DNA of 29,146 nt from Flavobacteriales bacterium (GTDB lineage: Bacteria; Bacteroidota; Bacteroidia; Flavobacteriales_E; Vicingaceae). Made by a program: the position numbers and the translations under genes. Positions within the stretch are counted from its first letter, which is position 1. The number at the start of each line of letters is the position of its first letter. Below, piece by piece: positions 15,898 through 24,782 of this stretch. The notes under the pieces are model-generated. The model saw only the letters and a program-made list of their open reading frames with translations. It ran no database searches and had not been told where the DNA came from. Location: the NCBI GenBank assembly GCA_020635825.1, contig JACJZA010000027.1, positions 1 through 29,146 on the forward strand. Reading direction: 5' to 3'.

Positions 15898-18423
15898 ATG
15901 AATTTGATAAATGGTAAATTTGAAATATTGAAAAGATTTGTTTTTATTTTTACTCCTGTACTAGTATATTTTCTTTCAATTAGAAATATACTTTTTCAAA
16001 ATAAATGCATTGGTAGGAACTGGGATTGGAGTTTTCCTTGCATAGATTTCTTATACACTAATCTGAGAATTCAATCTTTTTATGCTTCTTGGATTGAAGC
16101 AAATCTGGGTTTTGATAGCTCCGGTTTGCTTATTTCTCATTTAATTCCTAACCAATTTATTGGGATATTAGGCTCTGTCTTAGGTCCGATTCATTTCGAA
16201 TTATTTTTTATATTTTTATGTATATTAATTGGTTACTTTTCGTTTAAAAAACTTATGGATTATTTAGTATCCAAATCAGATACAAATTTCATTGGTTCTC
16301 TTTTATTTTGCTTCTCTCCTTTTTTATTTAACGATATAATAGGCGGTTCTTGGCCTATGTGGCTAAGTTATGTAACTGGCCCACTATATTTATACTATAC
16401 AATATTATTTTTTAAAGAGAAGTCTTTTGTATCTCTTATTAAAAGTTTGATTGTTTCCATTTTTGTTTTAATATCCATTCAGCATTTTGTATTAATCAAT
16501 TTAATACTAGTCTTCTATTTATTCTTTTTTGTTTCCATTAAAAGGATTTTCTTGCTTGGTATTGTTTTTGCCGTTTCTTTAATAACCATTCATTTTTATT
16601 GGATTGGGAATTTGGTCTATTCGTTTTTTGACTTTCATAAACATACAATTTCTAATGAAGGATTCACTTCTAACATCCAAATCATTAATGCAACACAAAA
16701 TATATTTTCTGTATTTAACCTATCAGGATATTTAGATAGAAATATGTACTATTATGTTTTTGCTAATTGGATACTAATATTTTTTATTGCTTCCATATTT
16801 TTATTTTGTATTAGTGTTATCATTATATTATTAAATAGAAACCAATTAGATAAAAGATACTATTTTTGGACTAGTTTGATTTTAGGGCTATTTTTAATAG
16901 CTAAATGTGCAAATCCTCCTTTTGGCAAATTTACGCTATGGCTATACGATAACTTTGTATTGATGAAAGCTTTTAGAAGCCCTCAACATTTGATGTTTTT
17001 GCCAGCTTTTATACTTCCCATAATACTGTCATTTAATATCCGATTTCTTACCAACCAATACCCTAAGAACAAAAATATTATTACGATTTTGTTTTTTTTA
17101 ATAGTTTTTCTTTGGATAAGCGGTTGGTGGTATACCGGAGACCTTGGACATAGTGTTTTAATGAAGCAAAAAAAAGATCACATTGATTTATACGGTTTGT
17201 CTCCAGGGTTTACAAAAGCTATAAAAAAAAACCAAGTTAATAGCCTGTATCACAGAATCTTATTTTTACCTTCCGTTAAGAGTCCTTATTATCTACCCAA
17301 CGAATATCAAAATCACTCACAAGGTGAAATTGCTGAGTATTTATATTTAAAAAATCCTACTTTAACCATAGAGTCTAATCCGTTTGTATCCAGCTTAGAT
17401 GAGTTTTTTTGTAGTAAATCAAAATCTCATTTTAATTACACTAATTATATTTCATTATTTAATCTTAGATACATATATTTTAGAAAAGATATTGTACCTG
17501 CTCATACATCTTGTTATACAAATGGCGATTGGGATTGGGATATAGTAAAAGCAGGAAGAAAAATAGACGAACTTTATGGAAGCGATAATATATTTAGAGA
17601 AGAATACGGAAGTTTTTACTTATACAAAGATTTTGTTCCATTGATCCATACATCTAATAATCTATTAATCAATAATACTACATTAGAAGAGATGGTTTCT
17701 CTACCTACTTATAAGATAGGTTCTATAATGGTTTCCGAAAATGATTATAAAAATATTAAATGTTGTGATTATAGTTCACCGATTATAGAGTATAAAAAAA
17801 TAAATCCAACAAAATATAGAGTTCGAATACACGGGGTAAGAGGGGCATTTCCATTATTGTTGAGTGAGAAATTTAGCCCTAAATGGAAAATCTATATAAC
17901 AAATAACTTGCTTTTAAAAAAAGAAGATTTGCCATCAAATGTACACGGTACTTATAAAGTAGAAGAGAATAATATTGAAAATCAAGCTTCTCAAGAGGAA
18001 TTATTCGATTTTATCAACAATGGGTGGATTACCACGCTAAATAATAGTGATATACAATTTGTTTCCAAAAAGTTCCATAACACAGTTCAAAATGATAACT
18101 TGCTTAATGGAATTTTTTATGAAACTTTTGAAATAATGAACAATATATTTGGAAGTAATATAAAATTACTAGAACAAGAAAAAGCTCAACATTACATAGC
18201 AAACGATTATGCTAATCTTTGGATTTTGGATACGGAAAATTTGTGTAGCTCAAATTTTTCTAAAAACGGATTTTGCGTTAAAAATGCAGACGGATCGTAT
18301 AGCTACGAACTAATTATCGAGTATTATGGACAAAAAATATTTTATATTGGATTGTTGATAGGTATTATTGGTTTTTTAGGAATAGTGATTGTATACTCCA
18401 TATTATGGATAAGAAGAAAGTAA
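15898..18423 (+). CDS. Large GT-C/YfhO-like membrane protein, putative glycosyltransferase
   Basis: About 841 residues from ATG 15898; an in-frame TTG at 15865 is possible but less natural. I count roughly ten hydrophobic spans in the first 420 residues, a long soluble segment of about 400 residues, and one final span near the C-terminus (GLLIGIIGFLGIVIVYSILW) ending in basic residues. The pattern of a multi-span half followed by an outside domain, plus MKAFRSPQHLMFLP and LLSEKFSPKWKIY, resembles YfhO and AftD-like GT-C proteins that take sugars from polyprenyl phosphate. The first loop contains acidic residues (NWDWSFPCIDF) that could be catalytic. Its role is inferred from architecture; it could also be a polysaccharide-modifying or assembly protein. 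Confidence 0.7.
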   Translation: MNLINGKFEILKRFVFIFTPVLVYFLSIRNILFQNKCIGRNWDWSFPCIDFLYTNLRIQSFYASWIEANLGFDSSGLLISHLIPNQFIGILGSVLGPIHFELFFIFLCILIGYFSFKKLMDYLVSKSDTNFIGSLLFCFSPFLFNDIIGGSWPMWLSYVTGPLYLYYTILFFKEKSFVSLIKSLIVSIFVLISIQHFVLINLILVFYLFFFVSIKRIFLLGIVFAVSLITIHFYWIGNLVYSFFDFHKHTISNEGFTSNIQIINATQNIFSVFNLSGYLDRNMYYYVFANWILIFFIASIFLFCISVIIILLNRNQLDKRYYFWTSLILGLFLIAKCANPPFGKFTLWLYDNFVLMKAFRSPQHLMFLPAFILPIILSFNIRFLTNQYPKNKNIITILFFLIVFLWISGWWYTGDLGHSVLMKQKKDHIDLYGLSPGFTKAIKKNQVNSLYHRILFLPSVKSPYYLPNEYQNHSQGEIAEYLYLKNPTLTIESNPFVSSLDEFFCSKSKSHFNYTNYISLFNLRYIYFRKDIVPAHTSCYTNGDWDWDIVKAGRKIDELYGSDNIFREEYGSFYLYKDFVPLIHTSNNLLINNTTLEEMVSLPTYKIGSIMVSENDYKNIKCCDYSSPIIEYKKINPTKYRVRIHGVRGAFPLLLSEKFSPKWKIYITNNLLLKKEDLPSNVHGTYKVEENNIENQASQEELFDFINNGWITTLNNSDIQFVSKKFHNTVQNDNLLNGIFYETFEIMNNIFGSNIKLLEQEKAQHYIANDYANLWILDTENLCSSNFSKNGFCVKNADGSYSYELIIEYYGQKIFYIGLLIGIIGFLGIVIVYSILWIRRK

Positions 18424-18427
18424 AACT

Positions 18428-18754
18428 ATGAGCAAGTTTTTCTCACAAAAAAGAGATTATTCATACTATGTGAGTATGGGGGGGGGGATTCTTTTTTTAA
18501 CAGATATTAGAACACACAACAATATGGTTGACTATGTCCATATTCCGCTATTTGCGATATTTATACTATTTATTGTTCTAGTAAATAAATATGCAAAGAT
18601 ATTCTATTTTTTTATAACTTTTTACTTCTTTTTAAAATTTTCTTACTTATTAACTTCCTTTCTATTTTCTATCCAATACAGAACACCCTATAAAATGGAT
18701 GGTTGGGATCACTTTGACTTACTAAGAGGTAATGCAGAAATTTATGGATATTAA
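18428..18754 (+). CDS. Small membrane protein with a poly-G tract
   Basis: A 108-residue protein starting 4 nt after the preceding gene. After a charged N-terminus it has about two or three hydrophobic spans (IPLFAIFILFIVLV, then FYFFITFYFFLKFSYLLTSFLF) and a polar tail with WDHFDLLRG. Residues 17-20 (MGGG) are encoded by a run of ten G. In the present state the frame is open; one G more or fewer would give a stop within about ten codons of the tract. I recognise no family. Its last codons overlap the start of the next large gene, so loss of this frame could also affect that gene through coupling. Confidence 0.55.
   Translation: MSKFFSQKRDYSYYVSMGGGILFLTDIRTHNNMVDYVHIPLFAIFILFIVLVNKYAKIFYFFITFYFFLKFSYLLTSFLFSIQYRTPYKMDGWDHFDLLRGNAEIYGY
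18478..18487. repeat. Poly-G tract (G10) inside a coding region
   Basis: Ten consecutive G in a region otherwise around 27% G+C, followed within a few bases by T7. It lies at codons 17-20 of the small membrane protein gene. Such tracts slip during replication and commonly act as phase-variation switches in surface-glycan genes of other bacteria. Confidence 0.9.
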
Positions 18755-20813
18755 AAACCAAAACTTAATCATATTACTTATACTTATTTTCAATTTTCTG
18801 ATTCGCCTATTTCCTATTGAAACTTCAACCTACAGTACTGATTATCCCGCTTACACATATACAATTAAATATTTCTTAGAGAATAATAAATTTCCTGCTT
18901 ATGACCAATTACATATAGCATATCCTTACTTTCCTCACCAGGTAATTGCTTATTCTACATGGATTATTTTAAAATTTTTTAATTTGTTTATGACGGTTAA
19001 TAACCTTGATAAATTAGTTTTATATGCATTTCGAATTTACGCATCTTTATTTGCTACGCTTTCTGTTTATGCAATAATGAAATTTTGTCAATTGTTTTGG
19101 AAACAATATAAGTATTTACCTATTATAGTAGGGCTTGTTTTTGCTGGAGTTCTTAATCACATTTTCCTCTCTAAAGAAATTAGAGGTTATATTTTTGGTG
19201 ATTTTTGGGGAAGTATGGTGCTTTTGTTTTCTTATCTTTTATTAATGAAAAATAATTCTATTAAAAACTATTTCTTATTAGGAATGTCATTTGGGTTTGC
19301 TGTATCATCGCATGTATTATATTTTATGCATGCTTTAACTATTGGTTTAGCTTTTTTATTTAATATTAAAAAAATACATAAAAATATATACAAAATCATT
19401 CTTATGGTATGCACTATCGTTATAGCATATTTAATCGCAAATTGGCATGTTTTATTGAATTTGAATGTCCACTTCGACCATCCTTTATACACTTCATCAG
19501 ACTATAGGTTAGTAGATGACCAAGTCTTTTTTACTTCTAAAAATAACTATCCTACAATTTTTTGGTATTTGGATTATTTTGCCCAATCTGGATTGGGGTA
19601 CATAACCTTTATCTCTTCTGTAGCTGGTTTTTTTTTATATATAATAATGGAAAAAAAACTAAAAAAGATATTTTTTTTATTTCCAATACCTATAGTATTC
19701 TTTTTTTCAATTACTAATATTGTTAAAATAAGAGTGGATAGATATGCCATACCTTTAGTTATATTTTGCGTAATTTTCGCTTCCTATTTTATAAATAAAT
19801 TAATTGAATTATCGAATAAAAATAAAATAAAAATATCAATAGTTGTACTAATTTTTCTCGCCTTACCAATTTTAAAAATATTGTTTTTTGACTATCTGAT
19901 TAGCCAAAAAAGTACAAGAGAAATTGCCTATGAATGGATTATGAAAAATATTCCTAAAGGAAAAGGAATTATTTTAACAGAGGATGTATATTTTCATGAT
20001 TCAAAGAATCTAAAAAGAATCAAAAATGATTATTTAGTAAATGAGTTAATTGATTTTGAAAAAGTAAATATTGATGAACTTTATGATAGTGGATATGAGT
20101 ATATCTTAATAGGAGAACACTTTGAATCTTGGATTTGGGATTATAAAGACTATATTCAAACAAAACCCAAAAAGCTTACCAAAGTTCATTTAAAACACTT
20201 TGAAGAGTTTACATTAAAAAAAGAACAAAACACAGAGTTAATAAAGATATTTTCTAATAAATGGTTTGATATGGGAATTTTTGAACCGAGATATTTAATG
20301 TTTTCAGGTAATTTAAACAGACTTTTTAATGCTAAATTAAAACTTTATAAATTTAAAAATTACAAAAAAAATTCTTATATTGAATACTCAGCTGAAGTTT
20401 TATATAACTGCTCTATATACAGAGAACGATATGGTTTAAAATTAGAGTTAAATAAGTTTGGAAAAACAGTCCTTAAATTAGGCAAAATATTGGTTAATAA
20501 TAAGAGCATTTCTATTTATGATGGATGTTACAAGAAATATCCTACAGGTAAATATAAACTTACTCTTTTTTATTACTTAACACCAACTCTTAATTTAAAG
20601 AATGAAATAAATTATTTTGGTGTTATAAATCAATCTGCATCTCCAATTACAAAAAAAGAACTTGTATCAAACGATAAATCGTCTTTGCATCAGAATATAT
20701 CCATTGTTCATGAACATAACATAGGGCTTGTTGGTTCCGACTTGCATTTTCGAGTCTATGCGGAAGATATGGAAGTTAGTGTTGAAAAAATTGAGATCGA
20801 AAAGATTGACTAA
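18732..20813 (+). CDS. GT-C-like membrane glycosyltransferase (PMT/ArnT-like architecture)
   Basis: A 693-residue protein. An N-terminal span (LIILLILIFNFLIRLFP) is followed by an acidic first outer loop (STDYPAYTYTIKYFL), the place where GT-C enzymes carry the catalytic Asp. About ten more spans run to residue 390, and a soluble domain of about 300 residues follows. This matches lipid-phosphate-sugar-dependent transferases working on the outer face of the inner membrane. The start may be ATG 18732 or ATG 18744, neither with an ideal ribosome site; AGAGG is close to the first. The gene overlaps the small membrane protein by 23 nt and converges with the next gene with a 4-nt overlap. Sugar and acceptor are unknown. 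Confidence 0.75.
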   Translation: MQKFMDIKNQNLIILLILIFNFLIRLFPIETSTYSTDYPAYTYTIKYFLENNKFPAYDQLHIAYPYFPHQVIAYSTWIILKFFNLFMTVNNLDKLVLYAFRIYASLFATLSVYAIMKFCQLFWKQYKYLPIIVGLVFAGVLNHIFLSKEIRGYIFGDFWGSMVLLFSYLLLMKNNSIKNYFLLGMSFGFAVSSHVLYFMHALTIGLAFLFNIKKIHKNIYKIILMVCTIVIAYLIANWHVLLNLNVHFDHPLYTSSDYRLVDDQVFFTSKNNYPTIFWYLDYFAQSGLGYITFISSVAGFFLYIIMEKKLKKIFFLFPIPIVFFFSITNIVKIRVDRYAIPLVIFCVIFASYFINKLIELSNKNKIKISIVVLIFLALPILKILFFDYLISQKSTREIAYEWIMKNIPKGKGIILTEDVYFHDSKNLKRIKNDYLVNELIDFEKVNIDELYDSGYEYILIGEHFESWIWDYKDYIQTKPKKLTKVHLKHFEEFTLKKEQNTELIKIFSNKWFDMGIFEPRYLMFSGNLNRLFNAKLKLYKFKNYKKNSYIEYSAEVLYNCSIYRERYGLKLELNKFGKTVLKLGKILVNNKSISIYDGCYKKYPTGKYKLTLFYYLTPTLNLKNEINYFGVINQSASPITKKELVSNDKSSLHQNISIVHEHNIGLVGSDLHFRVYAEDMEVSVEKIEIEKID

Positions 20814-21538
20814 CTTATTCTGTCATAAAATTTTTTGTATATAGCTGGAAATTCAGATTTTGCTTTCTCCAAACTTTCTATATTACCAATATCCCGATGG
20901 TAGATCGAATTTTTGTATGAATAGAGTTTTTTTAAAAATGAAGGAATCACCTCAGTGCTAAAATCAATTGTTATTTTGTTTAGGGATTCTAAAAATGAAA
21001 TTATAGAATTTTCTAAAATATAAACAGCTCCATTGGCTAAATTTCCTGGTGGGTTCTCAACTTTCTCATAAAATCCAATAACAACACCTTGTTTATCCAA
21101 TTCAACTATACCGCAACTAATAGGATCATCTGTTTCAAAAAGCATCATAGTTATCGAAGTATCTTTTGGTCTGTTTTGGTGAGAATAGATGTATTCTTTT
21201 AAGGAAAATAATGATAAATTATCAGCATGAACTAATAGAATCTGGTCTTTGCTAAAAAAACTTTTATTTTTTAATAAAGTTCCACCTGTTCCTAAAAGTT
21301 CTTCCTCATAAACAATAGTGATATATTCTTTATATTTATTATTATTTATAAAATCAACTACCTTTTCTGATTTATAGTGTGTATTGATTAGTATTTCATT
21401 AATGCCATTATTAATTAAAAGTTCTAGCCAGTATTCTAATAAAGGTTTTCCATTGATTTCAACTAAGCATTTTGGTATTGTATTTGTAATAGGTCTTAAT
21501 CTGGACCCAATCCCTGCTGCAAGTAATAATGCTTTCAT
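20810..21538 (-). CDS. Sugar-1-phosphate nucleotidyltransferase
   Basis: A 242-residue NTP_transferase-fold enzyme. The signature AAGIGSRLRPITNTIPK is at 7-23, followed by GKPLLEYW. The metal-binding Asp is in VHADNLSLF near residue 87, and a LLGTGGTL loop lies just before it. The family includes mannose-1-phosphate and heptose-1-phosphate guanylyltransferases and glucose-1-phosphate thymidylyltransferases; this short form without a left-handed helix domain is most like the heptose/mannose guanylyltransferase group. It stands alone on the reverse strand between forward units. It could activate the sugar made by the radical SAM/SDR gene set, but no direct evidence shows this. Confidence 0.8.
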   Translation of the reverse strand: MKALLLAAGIGSRLRPITNTIPKCLVEINGKPLLEYWLELLINNGINEILINTHYKSEKVVDFINNNKYKEYITIVYEEELLGTGGTLLKNKSFFSKDQILLVHADNLSLFSLKEYIYSHQNRPKDTSITMMLFETDDPISCGIVELDKQGVVIGFYEKVENPPGNLANGAVYILENSIISFLESLNKITIDFSTEVIPSFLKKLYSYKNSIYHRDIGNIESLEKAKSEFPAIYKKFYDRIS

Positions 21539-21886
21539 AATTCCAATTCTTTAATATTACTCTATATCCTAATTAAATTCTACACGAAAAATGTCAAATA
21601 GTTAGGTATAAAGATTATGGAACAATCTACTAATAAAAATTTTATAAAATTAAAAAAATCATTGGATTTATTTTATCAATAAAGATTATAGGTTTACGAT
21701 TGAGGATTTTACATCTTCTCAAAATTATATGAAATTGCTCATCAAGCTTGCCAAAGTTAGCTGAATGCGATTCATCTTTACATGTTCGATAAACAAAACC
21801 ATATAAAAATGAATGGATGTAGAATTTTGATTTAATTAATAATACTTTGTTTATTATATTGATTTATTACAAAAGGCGCTGTTCAG
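21539..21886. other. Divergent intergenic region, possibly with gene relics
   Basis: 348 nt between two divergently read genes. It should contain both promoters, but I see no clear -35/-10 pair or hairpin. Two short open segments are present on the plus strand: 21 codons from ATG 21617, and 34 codons at 21660-21764 reading KDYRFTIEDF and YMKLLIKLAK. The second looks protein-like and could be a relic of a lost gene; its family is not recognisable. The weak AGG before ATG 21887 lies at the right edge. Confidence 0.3.
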
Positions 21887-23977
21887 ATGAAAACAAAAAA
21901 AAATGATATATATTTAGCTGATTTGACTCATACTGGTCAAATAGTCGCGTCCAATGTGATGCCTCTTGGGATTGGGCTTATAGCGTCTTATTTACTTGAA
22001 AAAAATAATGATTTAAATATTGAATTATTTAAATACCCTAAAGATTTAGATGCGGCACTAAATCAATTTATACCTCCGGTTATTGGATTTTCTAATTATT
22101 CATGGAACCTTGATATAGCTTATCATTTTGCAAAAAGAATCAAAGAAAAATCACCCTCTACTGTTATTATTTTTGGTGGTCCAAACTATGGTTTAACACA
22201 ACAAGAAATTAAGAATTTTTGGGAAATGTATCCTATAATTGATTTCTATATAGTTAAAGAAGGGGAGATTGCTTTTTATGAACTTTTCACAAAATTAAAA
22301 GAAAATGACTTTGATACTAAATCAGTAAAAGAGTCAAGTCCCATACCTGGAAATTGTCATTTTACTTTAAATGGACAGATATTTTATGGAGAAATTATAC
22401 CAAGAATTCAAAAACTTGATGAAATCCCATCACCTTATTTGTTGGGATTGATGGATAAGTTTTTCGATAATGTTTTAATTCCAATGATCCATACCACTAG
22501 AGGCTGTCCATTTACTTGTACTTTTTGTACGGAGGGGAACCCCTATTACTCAAAAGTATCAAAACGAGTCGATTTAAAAGATGAACTCGAATATATTGCA
22601 ACTCGTCGAGGTTTAATTTCCGATATTGTCATTACAGATGCGAATTTTGGAATGTTTTCAGAAGACAAACCCAAAGCATTAATCTTAGCTGATTTGCAAA
22701 AAAGATTTAACTGGCCAAAACGAATTATTGTTTCAACAGGTAAAAATCAAAAAGAGAAAATAGTGGAAGTTGCTTCGATATTAAATGGAGCTATGAATAT
22801 AGCTGCTTCTTTACAATCAACAAATCAAGAAATTTTATCCAATATCAAACGCTCTAATATCTCCATTGATTCTCTTCGATTAATTGTTGAACAATCAAAC
22901 AAAGTTGATTCTGTTACTTATACGGAAATAATACTTGGTCTACCTGGAGATAGCTATGAACGTCATCTTCAAAGTCTACGAGATGTTACTGATGCAGGTT
23001 TAGGAATTGTAAGAATGTATCAGCTAATATTATTACCTCAAACAGAATTAAATACTCCGGAAACGCGAGAAAAATTTAAAATGAAAACAAAATTTAGAAT
23101 TAATCCTAGATCTTTTGGAAAATATAAGGTTCTGGGAAAAGAATACGTTGTGGTAGAGCATGAAGAAATTGTTATTGAAAACAGTACATTATCTCATAAA
23201 GACTATCTTCAATGCAGAGAGCTTGATTTAACTGTGGAAATTATCCATAATGCTGCCATGTTTATAGAGCTTATAGGATTATGCAAATGGTTAAATGCAT
23301 CATGGTTTGATTTTGTCCTTCGCTTTCATGAAAAACGTAAACAAAGTAGTGAATCACTAAAAAAACTTTATGATGAATTTGTAAATGATAATGTAAAAGG
23401 TTTATTTGATACAAAAGAACAATTAATAGAATATGTGAAATCTCATATTGATGAGTATCTTTTAGATACGGAAGGCACGAATGAAATTGCAAAAGCTAAA
23501 GCGAAAGGATTCTTTTTCTTAATGGATGACTTACACAACGTCCTTTTTTCGGAGATGAAAGAATTAATAAAAGAAAATGGAATCTCCAATCCAATTTTAA
23601 AATTATATTTAGATGAATTATGCCGTTTTAGTATTATTCGGAAAAGAGATTTTATTAAAACTGATTTAATCCTAAAAGAAATCTTTCATTTTAATTTTTT
23701 CGAAATACAAAAAAGTAATTTTAGTGTTAATCCTCAAGATTATTATCATAATGAACCAGTTGAATATACTTTTTATCACAATAACGAACAAAAATCAAGT
23801 ATCATTGGTTATGCAGGACAGTATGGAAGTAACTCTGTTGATAGTTTAGGAAGGATATTAATGCGAGCATCGGCAAAAAGATTATTTAGAAATTTTAAAA
23901 CAGATTATTCTTCCTATATAAATAGTTCTAAACAAGATATGGGCTTAAATGTCTATGGAGGTTTCTCCGTTCAGTAA
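21887..23977 (+). CDS. B12-binding-domain-type radical SAM protein
   Basis: A 696-residue protein. Residues 1-140 look like a cobalamin-binding-type Rossmann domain (NVMPLGIGLIASYL, PPVIGFSNYSWN, VIIFGGPN, FYIVKEGEIAFYEL), though I do not see the DxHxxG motif for base-off B12. The radical SAM core follows with RGCPFTCTFC, giving Cys207, Cys211 and Cys214 in CX3CX2C. Residues 280-390 continue the barrel (STNQEILSNIKRSN, EIILGLPGDSYERH). The last 230 residues match nothing I know. Such enzymes do methylations, rearrangements or eliminations; this one lies in a glycan locus and overlaps an SDR gene, so a sugar or linked small molecule is a likely substrate. The reaction is unknown. Confidence 0.85.
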   Translation: MKTKKNDIYLADLTHTGQIVASNVMPLGIGLIASYLLEKNNDLNIELFKYPKDLDAALNQFIPPVIGFSNYSWNLDIAYHFAKRIKEKSPSTVIIFGGPNYGLTQQEIKNFWEMYPIIDFYIVKEGEIAFYELFTKLKENDFDTKSVKESSPIPGNCHFTLNGQIFYGEIIPRIQKLDEIPSPYLLGLMDKFFDNVLIPMIHTTRGCPFTCTFCTEGNPYYSKVSKRVDLKDELEYIATRRGLISDIVITDANFGMFSEDKPKALILADLQKRFNWPKRIIVSTGKNQKEKIVEVASILNGAMNIAASLQSTNQEILSNIKRSNISIDSLRLIVEQSNKVDSVTYTEIILGLPGDSYERHLQSLRDVTDAGLGIVRMYQLILLPQTELNTPETREKFKMKTKFRINPRSFGKYKVLGKEYVVVEHEEIVIENSTLSHKDYLQCRELDLTVEIIHNAAMFIELIGLCKWLNASWFDFVLRFHEKRKQSSESLKKLYDEFVNDNVKGLFDTKEQLIEYVKSHIDEYLLDTEGTNEIAKAKAKGFFFLMDDLHNVLFSEMKELIKENGISNPILKLYLDELCRFSIIRKRDFIKTDLILKEIFHFNFFEIQKSNFSVNPQDYYHNEPVEYTFYHNNEQKSSIIGYAGQYGSNSVDSLGRILMRASAKRLFRNFKTDYSSYINSSKQDMGLNVYGGFSVQ

Positions 23978-24782
23978 AATGTTTACAGATAAGAGAATTA
24001 TTATTGTAGGATCTGCTTTTGGTCATGGTGAATATCTATCCAAAAGTTTTCATTTTCAAAATGCTCAAGTTTTACTTATTGATAGCAGTGAGAAAGTTCA
24101 TGAGTTAAAGAAGAAACTTGGTAAAAGAGCTGAAAGTTATGTACTTGATGTCCGAGATTCTCAAAAAATTAAATCGCTCTCTGATGACATCGGCAGTGTT
24201 GATGGAATAATATATCTTCCACGAGCTAGAATTCGAAAACCATTTTTTGACTTGACTAGTTCGGAGTTTGATGAGGAAATAAGTATTTCTTTGCGTGGTG
24301 CATTATTATTTGCGCAAAATTTCTCATTAAAAATGAACTTAAATAAAAAGAATTATCCGTTTATAATAACTATTTCTTCCATACTTGCTCAGGTAATAGG
24401 CTCTGAAAGTGTGTCTTACCATGTTTCAAAGGCAGGATTGGAACAGTTAACACGTTATTTGGCTGTTGAACTTGGAAGTTATGGAATTAGGGTAAATTCT
24501 GTAGCTTTAGGTTGGACAATAAAAGAGGAGCAAATGGAAAATTTTTATTCTGAATTGAATTTTGAGTATCGTCTAATGGCTGAGAATTTACATGCGTTAC
24601 CTTATATTGGAACATCAGAAGATGTTTTTCAAGCCGTTGCATTTTTGGCTTCAGAAAAAGCTAAATTTATTACGGGTCAAATTATAAATCTTGATGGGGG
24701 TATAACTATTCAAGAACAAAGTCATTTATATTTAAACAAAATGAAAAATTTTTTAAATCCTAATTCGTGCGATGAAATATGA
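23949..24782 (+). CDS. SDR family oxidoreductase
   Basis: A 277-residue classical SDR. The cofactor loop is GSAFGHG at 21-27, a fair GxxxGxG. Ser143/144, Tyr157 and Lys161 (ISS, YHVSK) form the active site. The usual NNAG after strand 4 is replaced by LPRAR, which is unusual. The end has FITGQIINLDGG, then an extra Lys/Asn-rich tail of about 25 residues. The start is uncertain: ATG 23949 overlaps the radical SAM gene by 29 nt, while ATG 23979 just after the upstream stop would give a more typical N-terminus but has its GGAGG about 18 nt away. It overlaps the next SDR gene as ATGA. It likely oxidises or reduces an intermediate of the radical SAM product. Confidence 0.8.
   Translation: MSMEVSPFSKMFTDKRIIIVGSAFGHGEYLSKSFHFQNAQVLLIDSSEKVHELKKKLGKRAESYVLDVRDSQKIKSLSDDIGSVDGIIYLPRARIRKPFFDLTSSEFDEEISISLRGALLFAQNFSLKMNLNKKNYPFIITISSILAQVIGSESVSYHVSKAGLEQLTRYLAVELGSYGIRVNSVALGWTIKEEQMENFYSELNFEYRLMAENLHALPYIGTSEDVFQAVAFLASEKAKFITGQIINLDGGITIQEQSHLYLNKMKNFLNPNSCDEI

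Noticed and set aside
18428..20813. The 108-aa and 693-aa frames as one frameshifted gene
   Set aside because: The second frame has its own typical GT-C N-terminus with a first span and acidic loop, so it looks complete without the first.
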